The notes beneath the pieces are model-generated. The model made no database searches, was not told the origin of the DNA, and saw only the letters and a list, made by a program, of their open reading frames with translations. Of a DNA stretch of 64,000 nt, positions 42,952 through 55,388 are shown one piece after another; position 1 is the first letter of the stretch, and every line of letters begins with the position of its first letter. Origin of the DNA: Triticum aestivum (Eukaryota > Streptophyta > Magnoliopsida > Poales > Poaceae); the NCBI RefSeq assembly GCF_018294505.1, contig NC_057809.1:508921914-508985913 (forward strand), read 5' to 3'. Position numbers and translations under genes: made by a program.

Positions 42952-44924
42952 TCACATAAAGGATAAGAATTGAAACATAAAGAGGGCATCATGAAGAATA
43001 TGACTAGCACATTTAAGTCTAACCCTATTCCTATGCATAGGGATTTTGTGAGCAAACGACTTATGGGAACAACAATCAACTAGCATAGGAAAGTAAAACA
43101 AGCATAACTTTAAAACTTTAAGCACATAGAGAGGGAACTTGATATTATTGCAATTCCTACAAGCATATATTCCTCCCTCATAATAATTTTCAGTATCATC
43201 ATGAATGAATTCAACAATATAACCAGCAAATAAAGCATTCTTTTCATGATCTACAAGCATAGAAAAATTACTACTCTCCACATAAGCAAAATTCTTCTCA
43301 TTCGGAATAGTGGGAGTATCATAAGAGACTCGAATACTATAAATTGTTTCCACATTAAAAGAGTAATGTTCAGAAAAAGGGTATTCATAATCATGTCAAG
43401 TTTTATAAATATAATCTCTACTTTTTATAGCATATGCATCATCACAATAATCATCATAAGTAGCAACTTTGTTCTCATCATAATCGATTGAAACCTCTTC
43501 CAAGATAGTGGAATCTTTTCTAAATAAAGTCATGACCTCTCCAAATCCACTTCCATAATTATCAAAATAATATTCAACATCCTCCAAAATAGTGGGATCA
43601 TTACTTCCTAAAGTTGACACTCTTCCAAACCCACTTTCATCAATATAATCATCATAAGTAGGAGGCATGCTATCAGCATAATAAGTTTGCATATCAAAAC
43701 ATGGGAGACTACAAATATCATCTTCATTAAACGTAGCTTACCCAAGCTTTGGACTAACATTAATTGCAACAAATAGATTCTCAAAAACATCATCTTCTTC
43801 AAACGTAGCATTCCCAAGCTTGGGCCTTTTCATATCATAAGCATAATCACTCTCATCATCAATAGTATGGATAGCACCAATAGTATAGCAATTATCATAT
43901 TCTTCCAAGCAAGTGCCAAAAAGATTTTCAAGATCATAAGAAGTATCATTATCTTCCCAATCATAATCATCACAACAATCAATAGGCATAACGAGATCAT
44001 CATCAAGTGCATCATCTTCCACAATTATATTTTCATGAGGCACAACAGTAATAGGAGCAACATTATTTGGGAGAGATATATTTTTACCTCTCTTCCTTTT
44101 TCTTTTCTTCTTCTTCACCACATCATGTGTGGGTTCAATCCTCTTTTTGGAGCTCCTTATTAATGAGATTGGTTGAATAGAAGGCTCCTCCTCGTTACCT
44201 GATTCATCATAAGAAATAATAGGAGGATATTGGGAGGTCTCTTCCCTTTCATTAGTATTCTCTTCATCTTCTATTTTTTTCTTTTATTTATGTAATTGGC
44301 AATATAAGGATTCTCAATACAATTCACCGCACAATACATATAAATTTCATCTAGATCAAAACCAAGAAGTTTATCATGGGCAAATACTGGAAGATAGTTA
44401 GTTATACGTTTCATTTCTTCATAACCCATAAGCAAACTAAGTTCATTATGAAGTGCAAGGGAAATCAAGTCATCACAATTTTTGGAAACGATTAGATCAT
44501 GAAACAATTTGCATCGGATGGTTAAATGGCCACGTTCAGTACAAAGTTCACAAGTATGGGTAAGAAAATTTAAATTTTCAGCACAAACATCTAGCCTTTC
44601 TTGCAACCATTTAGTTTCTAAGTACTTATGCCTCTTGCAAAATATATCTTCCCTAATTGGTGTGTACTTGCAAACCCAATGCACTCCACAAAAATTGACA
44701 TGTTTATAGGAGACATTTTCATCATAACTAGTGCAATCATCATTACTACTATGGATATTCAAGGAGTTCATACTAACAACATTGCAATCATGCTCATCAT
44801 TCAAAGATTTAGTGCCAAACATTCTATAGACTTCTTGTTCTAGCACTTGAACACAATTTTCCTTTCCATCATTCTCACGAAAGATATTAAAAAGATGAAG
44901 CGTGTGAGGCAAACTAAATTCCAT
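42952..44924 (-). pseudogene. Acidic zinc-knuckle ORF of the second copy, broken
   Basis: The ATG at 44924 (MEFSLPHTLHLFNIF) gives the full N-terminus that is frameshifted in the other copy. The first open part (44924-44271) contains CELCTERGHLTIRC, the same C-x2-C-x4-H-x4-C knuckle. It then stops at KRKK. Further colinear parts are 44121-43738 (basic KKKKRKRKRGKN cluster), 43692-43396 and 43353-42952, ending in the same FMFQFLSFM as the first copy. It also has a segment with repeated GSGFGEVMTLF-like units (about 43510-43600) that the first copy lacks. The full protein would be about 650 residues. Three or more breaks make this copy non-functional. Confidence 0.78.
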
Positions 44925-45019
44925 TTTTTAGTTTTCTTTTATAAAATAAACTAGTGCTAAAACAAGAAACAAAAAGGTTTGATTGCAAGATCTAAAGATA
45001 TACCTTCAAGCGCTAACCT

Positions 45020-45036
45020 CCCCGGCAACGGCGCCA
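45020..45036 (-). other. Primer-binding site (tRNA-Asp type) of the second acidic-ORF element
   Basis: On the minus strand it reads TGGCGCCGTTGCCGGGG, identical to 11551-11567, ten bases after the 5' LTR. Confidence 0.8.
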
Positions 45037-45046
45037 GAAAAGAGCT

Positions 45047-46733
45047 TGATGTATACTACACAACCTTCTTCTTGTAGACGTTGTTGGGCCTCCAAGTGCA
45101 GAGGTTTGTAGGACAGTAGCAAATTTCCCTCAAGTGGATGACCTAAGGTTTATCAATCTGTGGGAGGCGTAGGATGAAGATGGTCTCTCTCAAGCAACCC
45201 TGCAACCAAATAACAAAGAGTCTCTTGTGTTCCCAACACACCCAATACAATGGTAAATTGTATAGGTGCACTAGCTCGGCGAAGAGATGGTGATAAAAGT
45301 GCAATATGGATGGTAGATATAGGTTTTTGTAATCTGAAAATATAAAAACAGCAAGGTAACTAATGATAAAAGTGAGCACAAACGATATTGCAATGCGTTG
45401 AAACAAGGCCTATGGTTCATACTTTCACTAGTGCAAGTTCTCTCAACAATAATAACATAATTGGATCATATAACTATCCCTCAACATGCAACAAAGAGTC
45501 ACTCCAAAGTCACTAATAGCAGAGAATAAACGAAGAGATTATGGTAGGGTACAAAACCACCTCAAAGTTATCCTTTCTGATCGATCTATTCAAGAGTCCG
45601 TAGTAAAATAACATGAAGCTATTCTTTCCGTTCAATCTATCATAGAGTTCATACTAGAATAACACCTTAAGATACAAATCAACCAAAACCCTAATGTCAC
45701 CTAGATACTCCAATGTCACCTAGATACTCCAATGTCACCTCAAGTATCCGTGGGTATGATTATACGATATGCATCACACAATCTCAGATTCATCTGTTCA
45801 ACCAACACAAAGAACTTCAAAGAGTGCCCCAAAGTTTCTACCGGAGAGTCAAGACAAAAACGTGTGCCAACCCCTATGCATAAGTTCACGAGGTCACGGA
45901 ACTCGCAAGTTGATCACCAAAACATACATCAAGTGGATCACATGATATCCCATTGTCACCACAGATAAGCACATGCAGGACATACATCATGTGTTCTCAA
46001 ATCCTTAAAGACTCAATCCGATAAGATATCTTCAAAGGGAAAACTCAATTCATCACAAGAGAGTAGAGGGGGAGAAACATCATAAGATCCAACTATAATA
46101 GCAAAGCTCGCGATACATCAAGATCGTACCACCTCAAGAACACGAGAGAGAGAGAGATCAAACACATAGCTACTGGTACATACCCTCAACCCTGAGGGAG
46201 AACTACTCCCTCCTCGTCATGGAGAGCGCCGGGATGATGAAGATGGCCACCGGAGAGGGATTCCCCCCTCCGGCAGGGTGCCAGAATAGGTCTAGATTGG
46301 TTTTCGGTGGCTACGGAGGCTTCTGGCAGTGGAACTCCCGATCTATTGTGCTCCTCGAAGTTTTTAGGGTATACGGGTATATATAGGAGGAAGAAGTACG
46401 TCGGTTGATCTCCGGGCTGTCCACGAGGCAGGGGGGCGCGCCCCCACCCTCGTGGGCATCTCGAGACTCTTCTGGTCCATCTCCAATACTCTGTGGGCTT
46501 CTTCTGGTCCAAAAATAAGTTCCGTGAAGTTTCAGGTCAATTGTGTTTGATTTTCCTTTTCTGTGATACTCTAAAATAAGGAAAAAACAAAAACTGGCAC
46601 TGGGCTCTAGGTTAATAGGCTAGTCCCAAAAATAATATAAAAGTGCATAATAAAGCCCATAATTAAACATCTAAAACAGGTAATATAATAGCATGGAATA
46701 ATCAAAAATTATAGATACGTTGGAGGCCTATCA
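45047..46733 (-). repeat. 5' LTR of the second acidic-ORF element (1687 bp)
   Basis: In plus coordinates it runs from TGATGTATACTACAC to GGAGGCCTATCA. It has a short internal duplication (AATGTCACCTAGATACTCC twice, at about 45692-45732) that the other LTR lacks, plus scattered substitutions, so the insertion is not very recent. Confidence 0.92.
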
Positions 46734-46738
46734 CCGCA

Positions 46739-47640
46739 ACAACATTTATCACCCCATATGGGCCATTCTGCTTCAACACCATGCCCTTTGGGCTCAAGAA
46801 CACCGGCGCCACATACCAACGCATGATTCAAACATGCATGGAGAAACAAATCGGCATAATGGTAGAAGCTTACGTCGATGATGTCGTCATCAAAACTAGG
46901 CACGTCGAAACACTAATAGACGACTTACGTCTTACATTCGACAACCTCCGGGCATATGACATTAAGCTCAACCTAGAAAAGTGTGTCTTCGGCGTCCCCT
47001 CTGGAAAAATGCTGGGCTTCATCGTTTCCAATAGAGGAATCGAAGCAAATCCAGCTAAAATCCGAGCCCTGTCATAGTTGGCTACACCAACAAACCTCAA
47101 ACAGGTCCAAAAGCTAGCTGGATGCGTAGCAGCGCCAAGCCGCTTTATCTCCAAATTAGGAGAAAAGGCACTACCACTCTATCGCCTCTTACGGTGCACT
47201 AATAACTTCGAATGGACAGACGCAACGACTGCCGGACTGGAGGAAATAAAGGCCCTCCCAGCAAGCAACCCAATCCTGGCTGCACCAAACACTGGGGAGC
47301 CCATGTTGTTATACATATCGGCAACACATCAGGTGGTGAGCACCGTGCTCATCGTCGAACGAGAATAGGACGGACACAAATTTCCGCTCCAAAAACCAGT
47401 ATACTATGTATCACACCGTGCAAATCCCGGTACCCCCACTACCAAAAGATTGCATACGCGGTCTTCATGGCATCCCGCAAGCTACGACACTACTTCCAGG
47501 AGTGTTCAATCATGGTGGCTTCTGAGGTCCCACTCAATGACATAATAAACAACCGCGATGCCACAGGACGGATCGCCAAATGGGCCATAGAGCTACTTCC
47601 ATTCGACATAACATACAAGCCACAATGAGCCATCAAATCC
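46739..47640 (+). pseudogene. pol: gypsy reverse transcriptase, 3' part
   Basis: The reading resumes directly after the CCGCA duplication: TTFITPYGPF, then MPFGLKNTGATYQRMIQTCM and the catalytic YVDDVVIKT (about 46872-46898). The thumb and connection follow: EKCVFGVPSGKMLGFIVSNR, a TAG at 47075, and ATPTNLKQVQKLAGCVAAPS. The RNase-H-side segment FEWTDATTAGLEEIK (about 47206) leads to a stop near 47367 and a frame change. The core motifs are intact, but the stops and the 8.2-kb insertion make it inactive. Confidence 0.85.
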
Positions 47641-48270
47641 CAAGTACTAGCCAACTTCATCACCGAATGGACAGAGGCCGAACTCCCTAAGGAGTACGAC
47701 GCATATTCCAATTGGGTTATGTATTTTGACGGCTCCAAAATGTTGGCAGGGCTGGGAGCGGGAGTTGTGTTAACATCCCCCACTGGAGACGTCGTCTAGT
47801 ATGTACTCCAGATATTATACAAAGACTCTAACAATGCAGCCGAATACGAGGCCCTACTGCATGGTCTTCGGATGGCCGTATCCATGGGCATACAATGCCT
47901 GGAGGTGCGCGGGGACTCGAACCTCGCCATATCTCAAATAAACGGCGACTTTGATGCCAAAGATCCAAAGATGGCAGCTTATCGTAATGCCATATTAAAA
48001 ATGTCGGCTCGGTTCGAAGGGCTTGATTTCCATCACATCGCCCGAGAGAGTAACCAAGTGGCGGACGTCCTTGCTCGCATCGGTGCTAAGCGCGACCCCG
48101 TCCCACCCAACATCTTCCTGGAAAGGCTTTTCAAGCCATCTGTGGTGTGGCAAGGGGAGGGCGGCAACAATAGTCCAGACCCGAATACAACTCCAAATCC
48201 CGAACACACCGATAGTATCGAGGGCTCAACCACTGAAGTAACACCGTCGACCCATCTCATTATGGCAGTA
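47641..48270 (+). pseudogene. pol: gypsy RNase H, broken
   Basis: YFDGSKMLAGLGAGVVL (about 47725), AAEYEALLHGLRM (about 47838), LEVRGDSNLAISQINGDF (about 47903) and NQVADVLAR (about 48047) supply the D-E-D-D set of an RNase H fold. One TAG (47797-47799) lies between the first and second motif, probably from CAG. This domain removes the RNA strand during reverse transcription. A polar linker follows to the integrase. Confidence 0.8.
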
Positions 48271-49510
48271 ATTGCTCCATGGACCGAACCTTTCTTGCCT
48301 ACATTAATAGGAAGGAGCTCCCCGAAGACCAGAATGAGGCTCGCCGCATTGTCCGGCGCTCGAAGGCCTACAAGGTTCACGACGGAGAGCTCTACAAGAA
48401 AAGTACCACCGGGGTACTTCAAAGATGTATCTCCGAAGAAGAGGGGCAGCAGCTTCTAGCGGAAATTCACGCTGGTCTCGGTGGACACCATGCCGTAGCT
48501 CGGGCTCTTGTTATCAAGGCCTTCCTTACTAGGTTTTATTGGCCAACAGCCCGAGCAGACGCACAGGACCTCGTCCAATGCTGCATCGGATGCCAACTCT
48601 TCGCCAACCAAAGCCACATGCCCCCAACTGCCTTACAGACTATCCCCATCACTTGGCCTTTCACGGTCTAGGGACTGGATATGGTTGGACCCCTTAAAGG
48701 GGAAGCCATAAGAAAAAATATCTGCTGGTTATGGTGGACAAATTCACTAAGTGGATAGAGGCTAAACCGGTCAAAACGGCTGAGTCCGGCCCGGTGATAG
48801 ACTTCATATCCGGTATTGTGCACCATTATGGTGTCCCGCACAGCATCATCACCGACAACGGCTCTAATTTCACAGCCGATGAGGTAAAAACCTGGTGTAC
48901 TAATCTGGGTATTAAACTTGATTATGCCTCTGTCTACCACCCACAAACCAACGGTCAAGTCGAATGGGCCAACGGTCTTATTATGAGCGGCATTAAGCCC
49001 AGACTAGTGCGGTCTTTGAAAGAATTAGACAAGCACTGGGTTGAGGAGCTCGACTCCGTGCTCTAGGGGTTGTGGACCATGCCCAACCGTACTACCGGAT
49101 ACACACCTTTCTTCATGGTGTATGGCGCAGAGGCCGTATTGCCCTACGATATTATTCACGACTCACCTCGAGTGCGTATGTATGAAGAGAGAGAAGCCGA
49201 GCTTGATCGACAGGACAACCTAGATGCCCTGGAGGAGGAACGCGATGTCGCAAAAGCTCGTTCAGCATTTTACCAACAGCAGACTCGAAGATATCAAAGC
49301 AGAGAAGTACGGGCCAAGACTTACAATGTTGGCGAACTCGTTCTGCACCCGCCAGAGAAGAAAAAGGACAAACTCAAGCCCAAATGGGAGGGTCCCTTCA
49401 TAATTTACAAAGTTCTCATCGGAGGTGCATACCGTCTTCGCGATGCATCAGACAATCGCCTCAAGCCGAACCCCTGGAACACGGCCAGACTCCAAAGATT
49501 CTATGCCTAG
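48271..49510 (+). pseudogene. pol: gypsy integrase, broken
   Basis: The N-terminal zinc-binding part is seen as GLGGHHAVARALVIKAFLTR followed by CCIGCQ (about 48475-48600). A TAG (48669-48671) and a frame change follow. The catalytic core is open from about 48725: VMVDKFTKWIEAKPVKTAES, IITDNGSNFTADEVKTWC and VYHPQTNGQVEWANGLI, which carry acidic residues of the D-D-E set. There is a stop at 49064, then TTGYTPFFMVYGAEAVLPYD and the C-terminal KPKWEGPFIIYKVLIGGAYR, ending at 49510. No chromodomain is visible. Three breaks make it inactive. Confidence 0.82.
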
Positions 49511-50329
49511 CGCCAAACCCCTTGTTCGTCTCCTCCTCCCCTGTAGTTTCCATTATTTTTTCTCTCTTTTCCGATTACTTTCTTCTTTCTCACTTTAACG
49601 CTTTGGTACGGCTAGACCGCACACCATTGACACATACATCTCTAAATATGTACGTCACTTTTACCTGGGGGCTTCTTGGACAGAGGTTCTTGTCATTCCT
49701 TGAGCATTAAGCTCCTCACATATGAGTTTTTCCATATGTACCTTTTCTTTGCCACTATATGCAATGATATGACTTAAGTTTTGGCCAAGCTGGGCTGCCT
49801 GGCTCTTGTGCTTATGCCCTACGTTCCCGTTAGTTCGACTAGGGCATAAAGGGAGCACCTCTGTGATTGTTACTGCCGGGTCATCCGGACGTGTACCTCA
49901 GACTGGGTGAAGCCGAAAGCTAGCGTTCTTAAGGGAATATCCGGTCGGTGAATTAAAGATGCTTTTTAAAAACTCACTCCATTGTGCACCCCCAGAAGTT
50001 ATGCAAACTATGGTGCCCACATCACAATTCAGACATGTATATTAAATGCATGCACACCCAGGGAAAGGAACCCTTAACGGAACTATTCTCTCTAGAAGAT
50101 GTTTCTTACGATATTAATGTAATATAACATAGCTAGCCGGATACAACTTGTCTGTTCAAGCAACTATGACCCCTACGCCTAGTTTTCCAGGCATACCCCG
50201 GCCTATTCGGCAGCGACGGTATTCGGAAACACTCCGCACCTTCGAGTCCGGAGGTTGAAGAGAAAAGGTCTGCCGTGACAAATAATATACAATTCAGCTA
50301 GAGTTCCACATAATGAGTAAAGTACACAG
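49511..50329 (+). other. Sequence between gypsy pol and the end of its antisense gene
   Basis: No open frame above about 110 codons and no recognised domain. It separates the convergent ends of pol (plus strand) and the antisense accessory gene (minus strand), so it probably serves as 3' untranslated sequence for both. Confidence 0.5.
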
Positions 50330-50591
50330 TCACTTGGACTCGAACACCTCCTCCTCTACACCTTCCAACAGGCAGTCTAACTTACAATCCTATTGGGAAT
50401 ATTTGGCGGCCACCTCTACTTGGTCATATACTAAACTAACGGGAATTTCTTCCCCATCTGACCCTAATGGTCCAACCCGGGCTATGTGATTTGGATCCAG
50501 CTTGGTATATCACGTTTTCACCATGGCCCAGGCCTCTCGCGCACCCTCTCGACAGGCTGATATCTTCCACAGTTGGATACGCTGCCGCGCT

Positions 50592-52331
50592 TGTTGGGTA
50601 ACATAGTAATTTCAAAAAAATTCCTACGCACACGCAAGATCATGGTGATGCATAGCAATGCGAGGGGAGAGTGTTGTCCACGTACCCTCATAGACCGAAA
50701 GCGAAAGCGTTAGCACAACGCGGTTGATGTAGTCGTACGTCTTCACGATCCGACCGATCCAAGTACCGAACGCACGGCACCTCCGAGTTCAGCACACGTT
50801 CAGCTCGATGACGTCCCGCGAACTCCGATCCAGCAGAGCTTCGCGGGAGAGTTCTGTCAGCATGAAGGCGTGATGACGGTGATGATGTTGCTACCGACGC
50901 AGGGCTTCTCCTAAGCACCGCTACAATATGACCGAGGTGGAATATGGTGGAGGGGGCACCGCACACGGCTGGGAGAGATCAACTGATCAACTTGTGTGTC
51001 TAGAGGTGCCCCCCTACCCTTGTATATGAAGGAGCAAGGGGGGAGGCCGGCCGGCCCTCTATGGGCGCGCCAGGAGGAGGAGTCCTCCTCCTAGTAGGAG
51101 TAGGACTCCCCTTTCCTACTCCTACTAGGAGGAGGAAAGGAAGGAGGAGAAGGAGAAGGAAGGAGAAGGAGAAAAAGGAGGAAAGGGGGGCCGCCCCCCT
51201 AGTCCAATTCGGTTTGGGCTAGGGGGGCCGCGCGCCCTGCCTCCTCTCTTCCACCAGTTGGCCCATGAGGCCCATTACTTCTTCCTCGTATTCCCGTAAC
51301 TCCCCGGTACCCCCGAAAATACCCGAATCACTCAGAACCTTTCCGATGTCCGAATATAGTCGTCTAATATATCGATCTTTACGTCTCGACCATTTCGAGA
51401 CTCCTCGCCATATCCCCGATCTCATCTCGGACTCCGAACTACCTTCGGTACATCAAATCACATAAACTCATAATACAATCGTCACCGAAACTTTAAGCGT
51501 GCGGACCCTACGGGTTCGAGAACTATGTAGACATGACCGAGACATGTCTCCGGTCAATAACCAATAGCGGAACCTGGATGCTCATATTGGCTCCCACATA
51601 TTCTACGAAGATCTTTATTGGTCAGACCGCATAACAACATACATTGTTCCCTTTGTCATCGGTATGTTACTTGCCCGAGATTCGATGGTCGGTATCTCAA
51701 TACGTAGTTGAATCTCGTTACCGGCAAGTCTCTTTACTCGTTCCGTAATACATCATCCCGCAACTAACTTATTAGTTGCAATGCTTGCAAGGCTTAAGTG
51801 ATGTGCATTACCGAGAGGGCCCAGAGATACCTCTTCAACAATCGGAGTGACAAATCCTAATCTCGAAATACGCCAACCCAACAAGTACCTTTGGAGACAC
51901 CTGTAGAGCACCTTTATAATCACCCAGTTACGTTGTGACGTTTGGTAGCACACAAAGTGTTCCTTCGGTAAACGGGAGTTGCATAATCTCATAGTCATAG
52001 GAACATGTATAAGTTATGAAGAAAGCAATAGCAACAAACTAAACAATCAAGTGCTAAGCTAATGGAATGGGTCAAGTCAATCACATCATTATCCTAATGA
52101 TGTGATCCCGTTAATCAAATGACAACTCATGTCTATGGCTAGGAAACATAACCATCTTCGATTAACGAGCTAGTCAAGTTGAGGCATACTAGTGACACTT
52201 TGTTTGTCTATGTATTCACACATGTATTATGTTTTCGGTTAATACAATTCTAGCATGAATAATAAACATTTATCATGATATAAGGAAATAAATAATAACT
52301 TTATTGTTGCCTCTAGGGCATATTTCCTTCA
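50592..52331 (-). repeat. 3' LTR of the nearly intact Copia (1740 bp)
   Basis: In plus coordinates it runs from TGTTGGGTAACATAG to CATATTTCCTTCA. It includes a strong GGAGGAGGAG/CTCCTCCTCC palindrome (about 51070-51095) next to further purine-rich inverted repeats and a GTATATGAAGG block near 51022. Colinear with 57573-59302. Confidence 0.93.
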
Positions 52332-52346
52332 GTCTCCCACTTGCAC
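52332..52346 (-). other. Polypurine tract of the nearly intact Copia
   Basis: GTGCAAGTGGGAGAC on the minus strand abuts the 3' LTR, identical to the tract at 32681-32695. Confidence 0.88.
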
Positions 52347-52403
52347 TAGAGTCAATAATCTAGATTACACAGTAATGATTCTAACACCCATGGAGCCTTG
52401 GTG

Positions 52404-55388
52404 CTAATCATGTTTTGCTCGTGGAAGAGACTTAGTCAGCGGGTTTGCAACATTCAGATCCGTATGTATCTTGCAAATTTCTATGTCTCCCACTTGGACT
52501 AAATCCCGAATGGAATTGAAGCGTCTCTTGATGTGCTTGGTTCTCTTGTGAAATCTGGATTCCTTCGCCAAGGCAATTGCACCAGTATTGTCACAAAAGA
52601 TTTTCATTGGACCCGATGCACTAGGTATGACACCTAGATCGGATATGAACTCCTTCATCCAGACTCCTTCATTTGCTGCTTCTGAAGCAGCTATGTACTC
52701 CGCTTCACATGTAGATCCCGCCACGACGCTCTGTTTAGAACTGCACCAACTGACAGCTCCACCGTTCAATACAAACACGTATCCGGTTTGCGATTTAGAA
52801 TCGTCCGGATCAGTGTCAAAGCTTGCATCAACGTAACCATTTACGATGAGCTCTTTGTCACCTCCATATATGAGAAACATATCCTTAGTCCTTTTCAGGT
52901 ACTTTAGGATGTTCTTGACCGCTGTCCAGTGATCCACTCCAGGATTACTTTGGTACCTCCCTGCTAGACTTATAGCAAGGCACACATCAGGTCTGGTACA
53001 CAGCATTGCATACATGATAGAGCCTATGGCTGAAGCATAGGGAACATCTTTCATTTTCTCTCTATCTTCTGCGGTGGTCGGACATTGAGTCTTACTCAAC
53101 TTCACACCTTGTAACATAGGCAAGAACCCTTTCTTTGCCTGATCCATTTTGAACTTCTTTAAAACTTTGTCAAGGTATGTGCTTTGTGAAAGTCCAATTA
53201 AGAGTATGATCTATCTCTATAGATCTTAATGCCCAATATGTAAGCAACTTCACCGAGGTCTTTCATTGAAAAACTCTTATTCAAATATCCCTTTATGCTA
53301 TCCAAAAATTCTATATCATTTCCAATCAAAAATATGTCATCCACATATAATATCAGAAATGCTACAGAGCTCCCACTCACTTTCTTGTAAATACAGGCTT
53401 CTCCAAAAGTCTGTACAAAACCAAATGCTTTGATCACACTATCAAAGCGTTTATTCCAACTCCGAGAGGCTTGCACCAGTCCATAAATGGATCGCTGGAG
53501 CTTGCACACTTTGTTAGCTCCCTTTGGATCGACAAAACCTTCTAGGTGCATCATATAGAACTCTTCTTCCAGAAATCCATTCAGGAATGCAGTTTTAACA
53601 TCCATTTGCCAATTATCATATTCATAAAATGCGGAAATTTCTAACATGATTCGGACAGACTTAAGCATCTCTACGGGTGAGAAGGTCTCATCGTAGTCAA
53701 TCCCTTGAACTTGTCGAAAACCTTTTGCAACAAGTCGAGCTTTATAGACAGTAACATTACCGTCAGCGTCAGTCTTCTTCTTGAAGATCCATTTATTCTC
53801 AATTGCTTGCCGATCAATGGGCAAGTCAACCAAAGTCCACACTTTGTTCTCATACATGGATCCCATCTCAGATTTCATGGCTTCTAGCCATTTTGCGGAA
53901 TCTGGGCTCACCACCGCTTCTTCATAGTTCGTAGGTTCATCATGATCTAGTAGCATGACTTCCAAAACAGGATTACCGTACCACTCTGGTGCGGATCTTA
54001 TTCTGGTTGATCTACGAGGTTCGGTAGTAACTTGATATGAAGTTTCATGATCATTATCATTAGCTTCCCCACTAATTGGTGTAGGTGTCATAGAAACCGG
54101 TTTCTGTGATGTACTACTTTCCAATAAGGGAGCAGGTACAGTTACCTCATCAAGTTCTACTTTCCTCCCACTCACTTCTTTCGAGAGAAACTCCTTCTCT
54201 AGAAAGGATCCATTCTTAGCAACGAAAGTTTTGCCTTCGGATCTGTGATAGAAGGTGTACCCAACAGTTTCCTTTGGGTATCCTATGAAGACACATTTCT
54301 CCGATTTGGGTTCGAGCTTATCAGGGTTAAGCTTTTTCACATAAGCATCGCAACCCCAAACTTTCGGAAACGACAACTTTGGTTTGTTGCCAAACCATAG
54401 TTCATAAGGCGTCGTCTCAATGGATTTCGATGGTGCCCTATTTAACGTGAATGCAGCCGTCTCTAAAGCATAACCCCAAAACGATAGCGGTAAATCTGTA
54501 AGAGACATCATAGATCGCACCATATCTAGTAAAGTACGATTACGATGTTCGGACACACCATTACGCTGTGGTGTTCCAGGTGGCGTGAGTTGCGAAACTA
54601 TTCCGCATTGTTTCAAATGTAGACCAAACTCGTAACTCACGATCAGATCGTAGAAACTTTATTTTCTTGTTACGATGATTTTCAACTTCACTCTGAAATT
54701 CTTTGAACTTTTCAAATGTTTCAGACTTATGTTTCATCAAGTAGATATACCCATATCTGCTTAAATCATCTATGAAGGTGAGAAAATAACAATATCCGCC
54801 ACGAGCCTCAATATTCATTGGACCACATACATCTGTATGTATGATTTCCAACAAATCCGTCGCTCTCTCCATAGTACTGGAGAACGGCGTTTTGGTCATC
54901 TTGCCCATGAGGCATGGTTCGCAAGTACCAAGTGATTCATAATCAAGTGATTCCAAAAGTCCATCAGTATGGAGTTTCTTCATGCGCTTTACACCGATAT
55001 GACCTAAACGGCAGTGCCACAAATAAGTTGCAAAATCATTATCAACTCGGCATCTTTTGGTTTCAACATTATGAATATGTGTATCACTACTATCGAGATT
55101 CATCAAAAATAGACCACTCTTCAAGGGTGCATGACCATAAAAGATATTACTCATATAAATAGAACAACCATTATTCTCTGATTTAAATGAATAACCATCT
55201 CGCATCAAACAAGATCCAGATATAATGTTCATGCTCAACGCTGGCACCAAATAACAATTATTTAGGTCTAAAAATAATCCTGAAGGTAGATGTAGAGGTA
55301 GCGTGCGGACCGCGATCACATCGACTTTGGAACCATTTTCCATGCGCATCGTCACCTTGTCCTTTGTCAGTGTTCGCTTAATCCGTAG
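52404..55388 (-). pseudogene. pol: Copia pol (integrase, reverse transcriptase, RNase H) with few lesions
   Basis: 55355-54561: GAG-pre-integrase zinc region (WHCRLGHIGVKRMKKLHTDG, CEPCLMGK) and integrase core start (IIHTDVCGPM, LTFIDDLSRYG). Near 54622 about 16 bases are missing, removing the residues after RSDR and shifting frame. 54640-53198: rest of the integrase (TPPGTPQRNGVSEHRNRTLL), then reverse transcriptase (KWIFKKKTDADGNVTVYKAR, MDVKTAFLNGFLEEEFYM, catalytic ILYVDDIFLIGND). A small indel near 53200 shifts frame again. 53147-52404: KKFKMDQAKKGFLPML, the thumb, and RNase H (GYVDASFDTDPDD, CEAEYIAASEAANEGVWMKE, ending ANPLTKSLPRAKHD). A stop replaces the codon after this, a few residues short of the usual end. 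One polyprotein with gag is normal for this family. Confidence 0.88.

Larger units (their letters stand above)
38483..46733 (-). mobile_element. Second acidic-ORF non-autonomous LTR retrotransposon, complete, TSD CCGCA
   Basis: It is bounded by CCGCA at 38478-38482 and 46734-46738, and splits the gypsy reverse transcriptase. In element orientation it comprises: 5' LTR 46733-45047, tRNA-Asp primer site 45036-45020, leader, acidic ORF (44924-42952, broken), non-coding internal region, polypurine tract 40180-40167, and 3' LTR 40166-38483. The LTR start is TGATAGGCC in the 5' copy and TGATACGTC in the 3' copy. This copy shows the full architecture of the family (8251 bp) and confirms that no pol is encoded. 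Confidence 0.93.
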
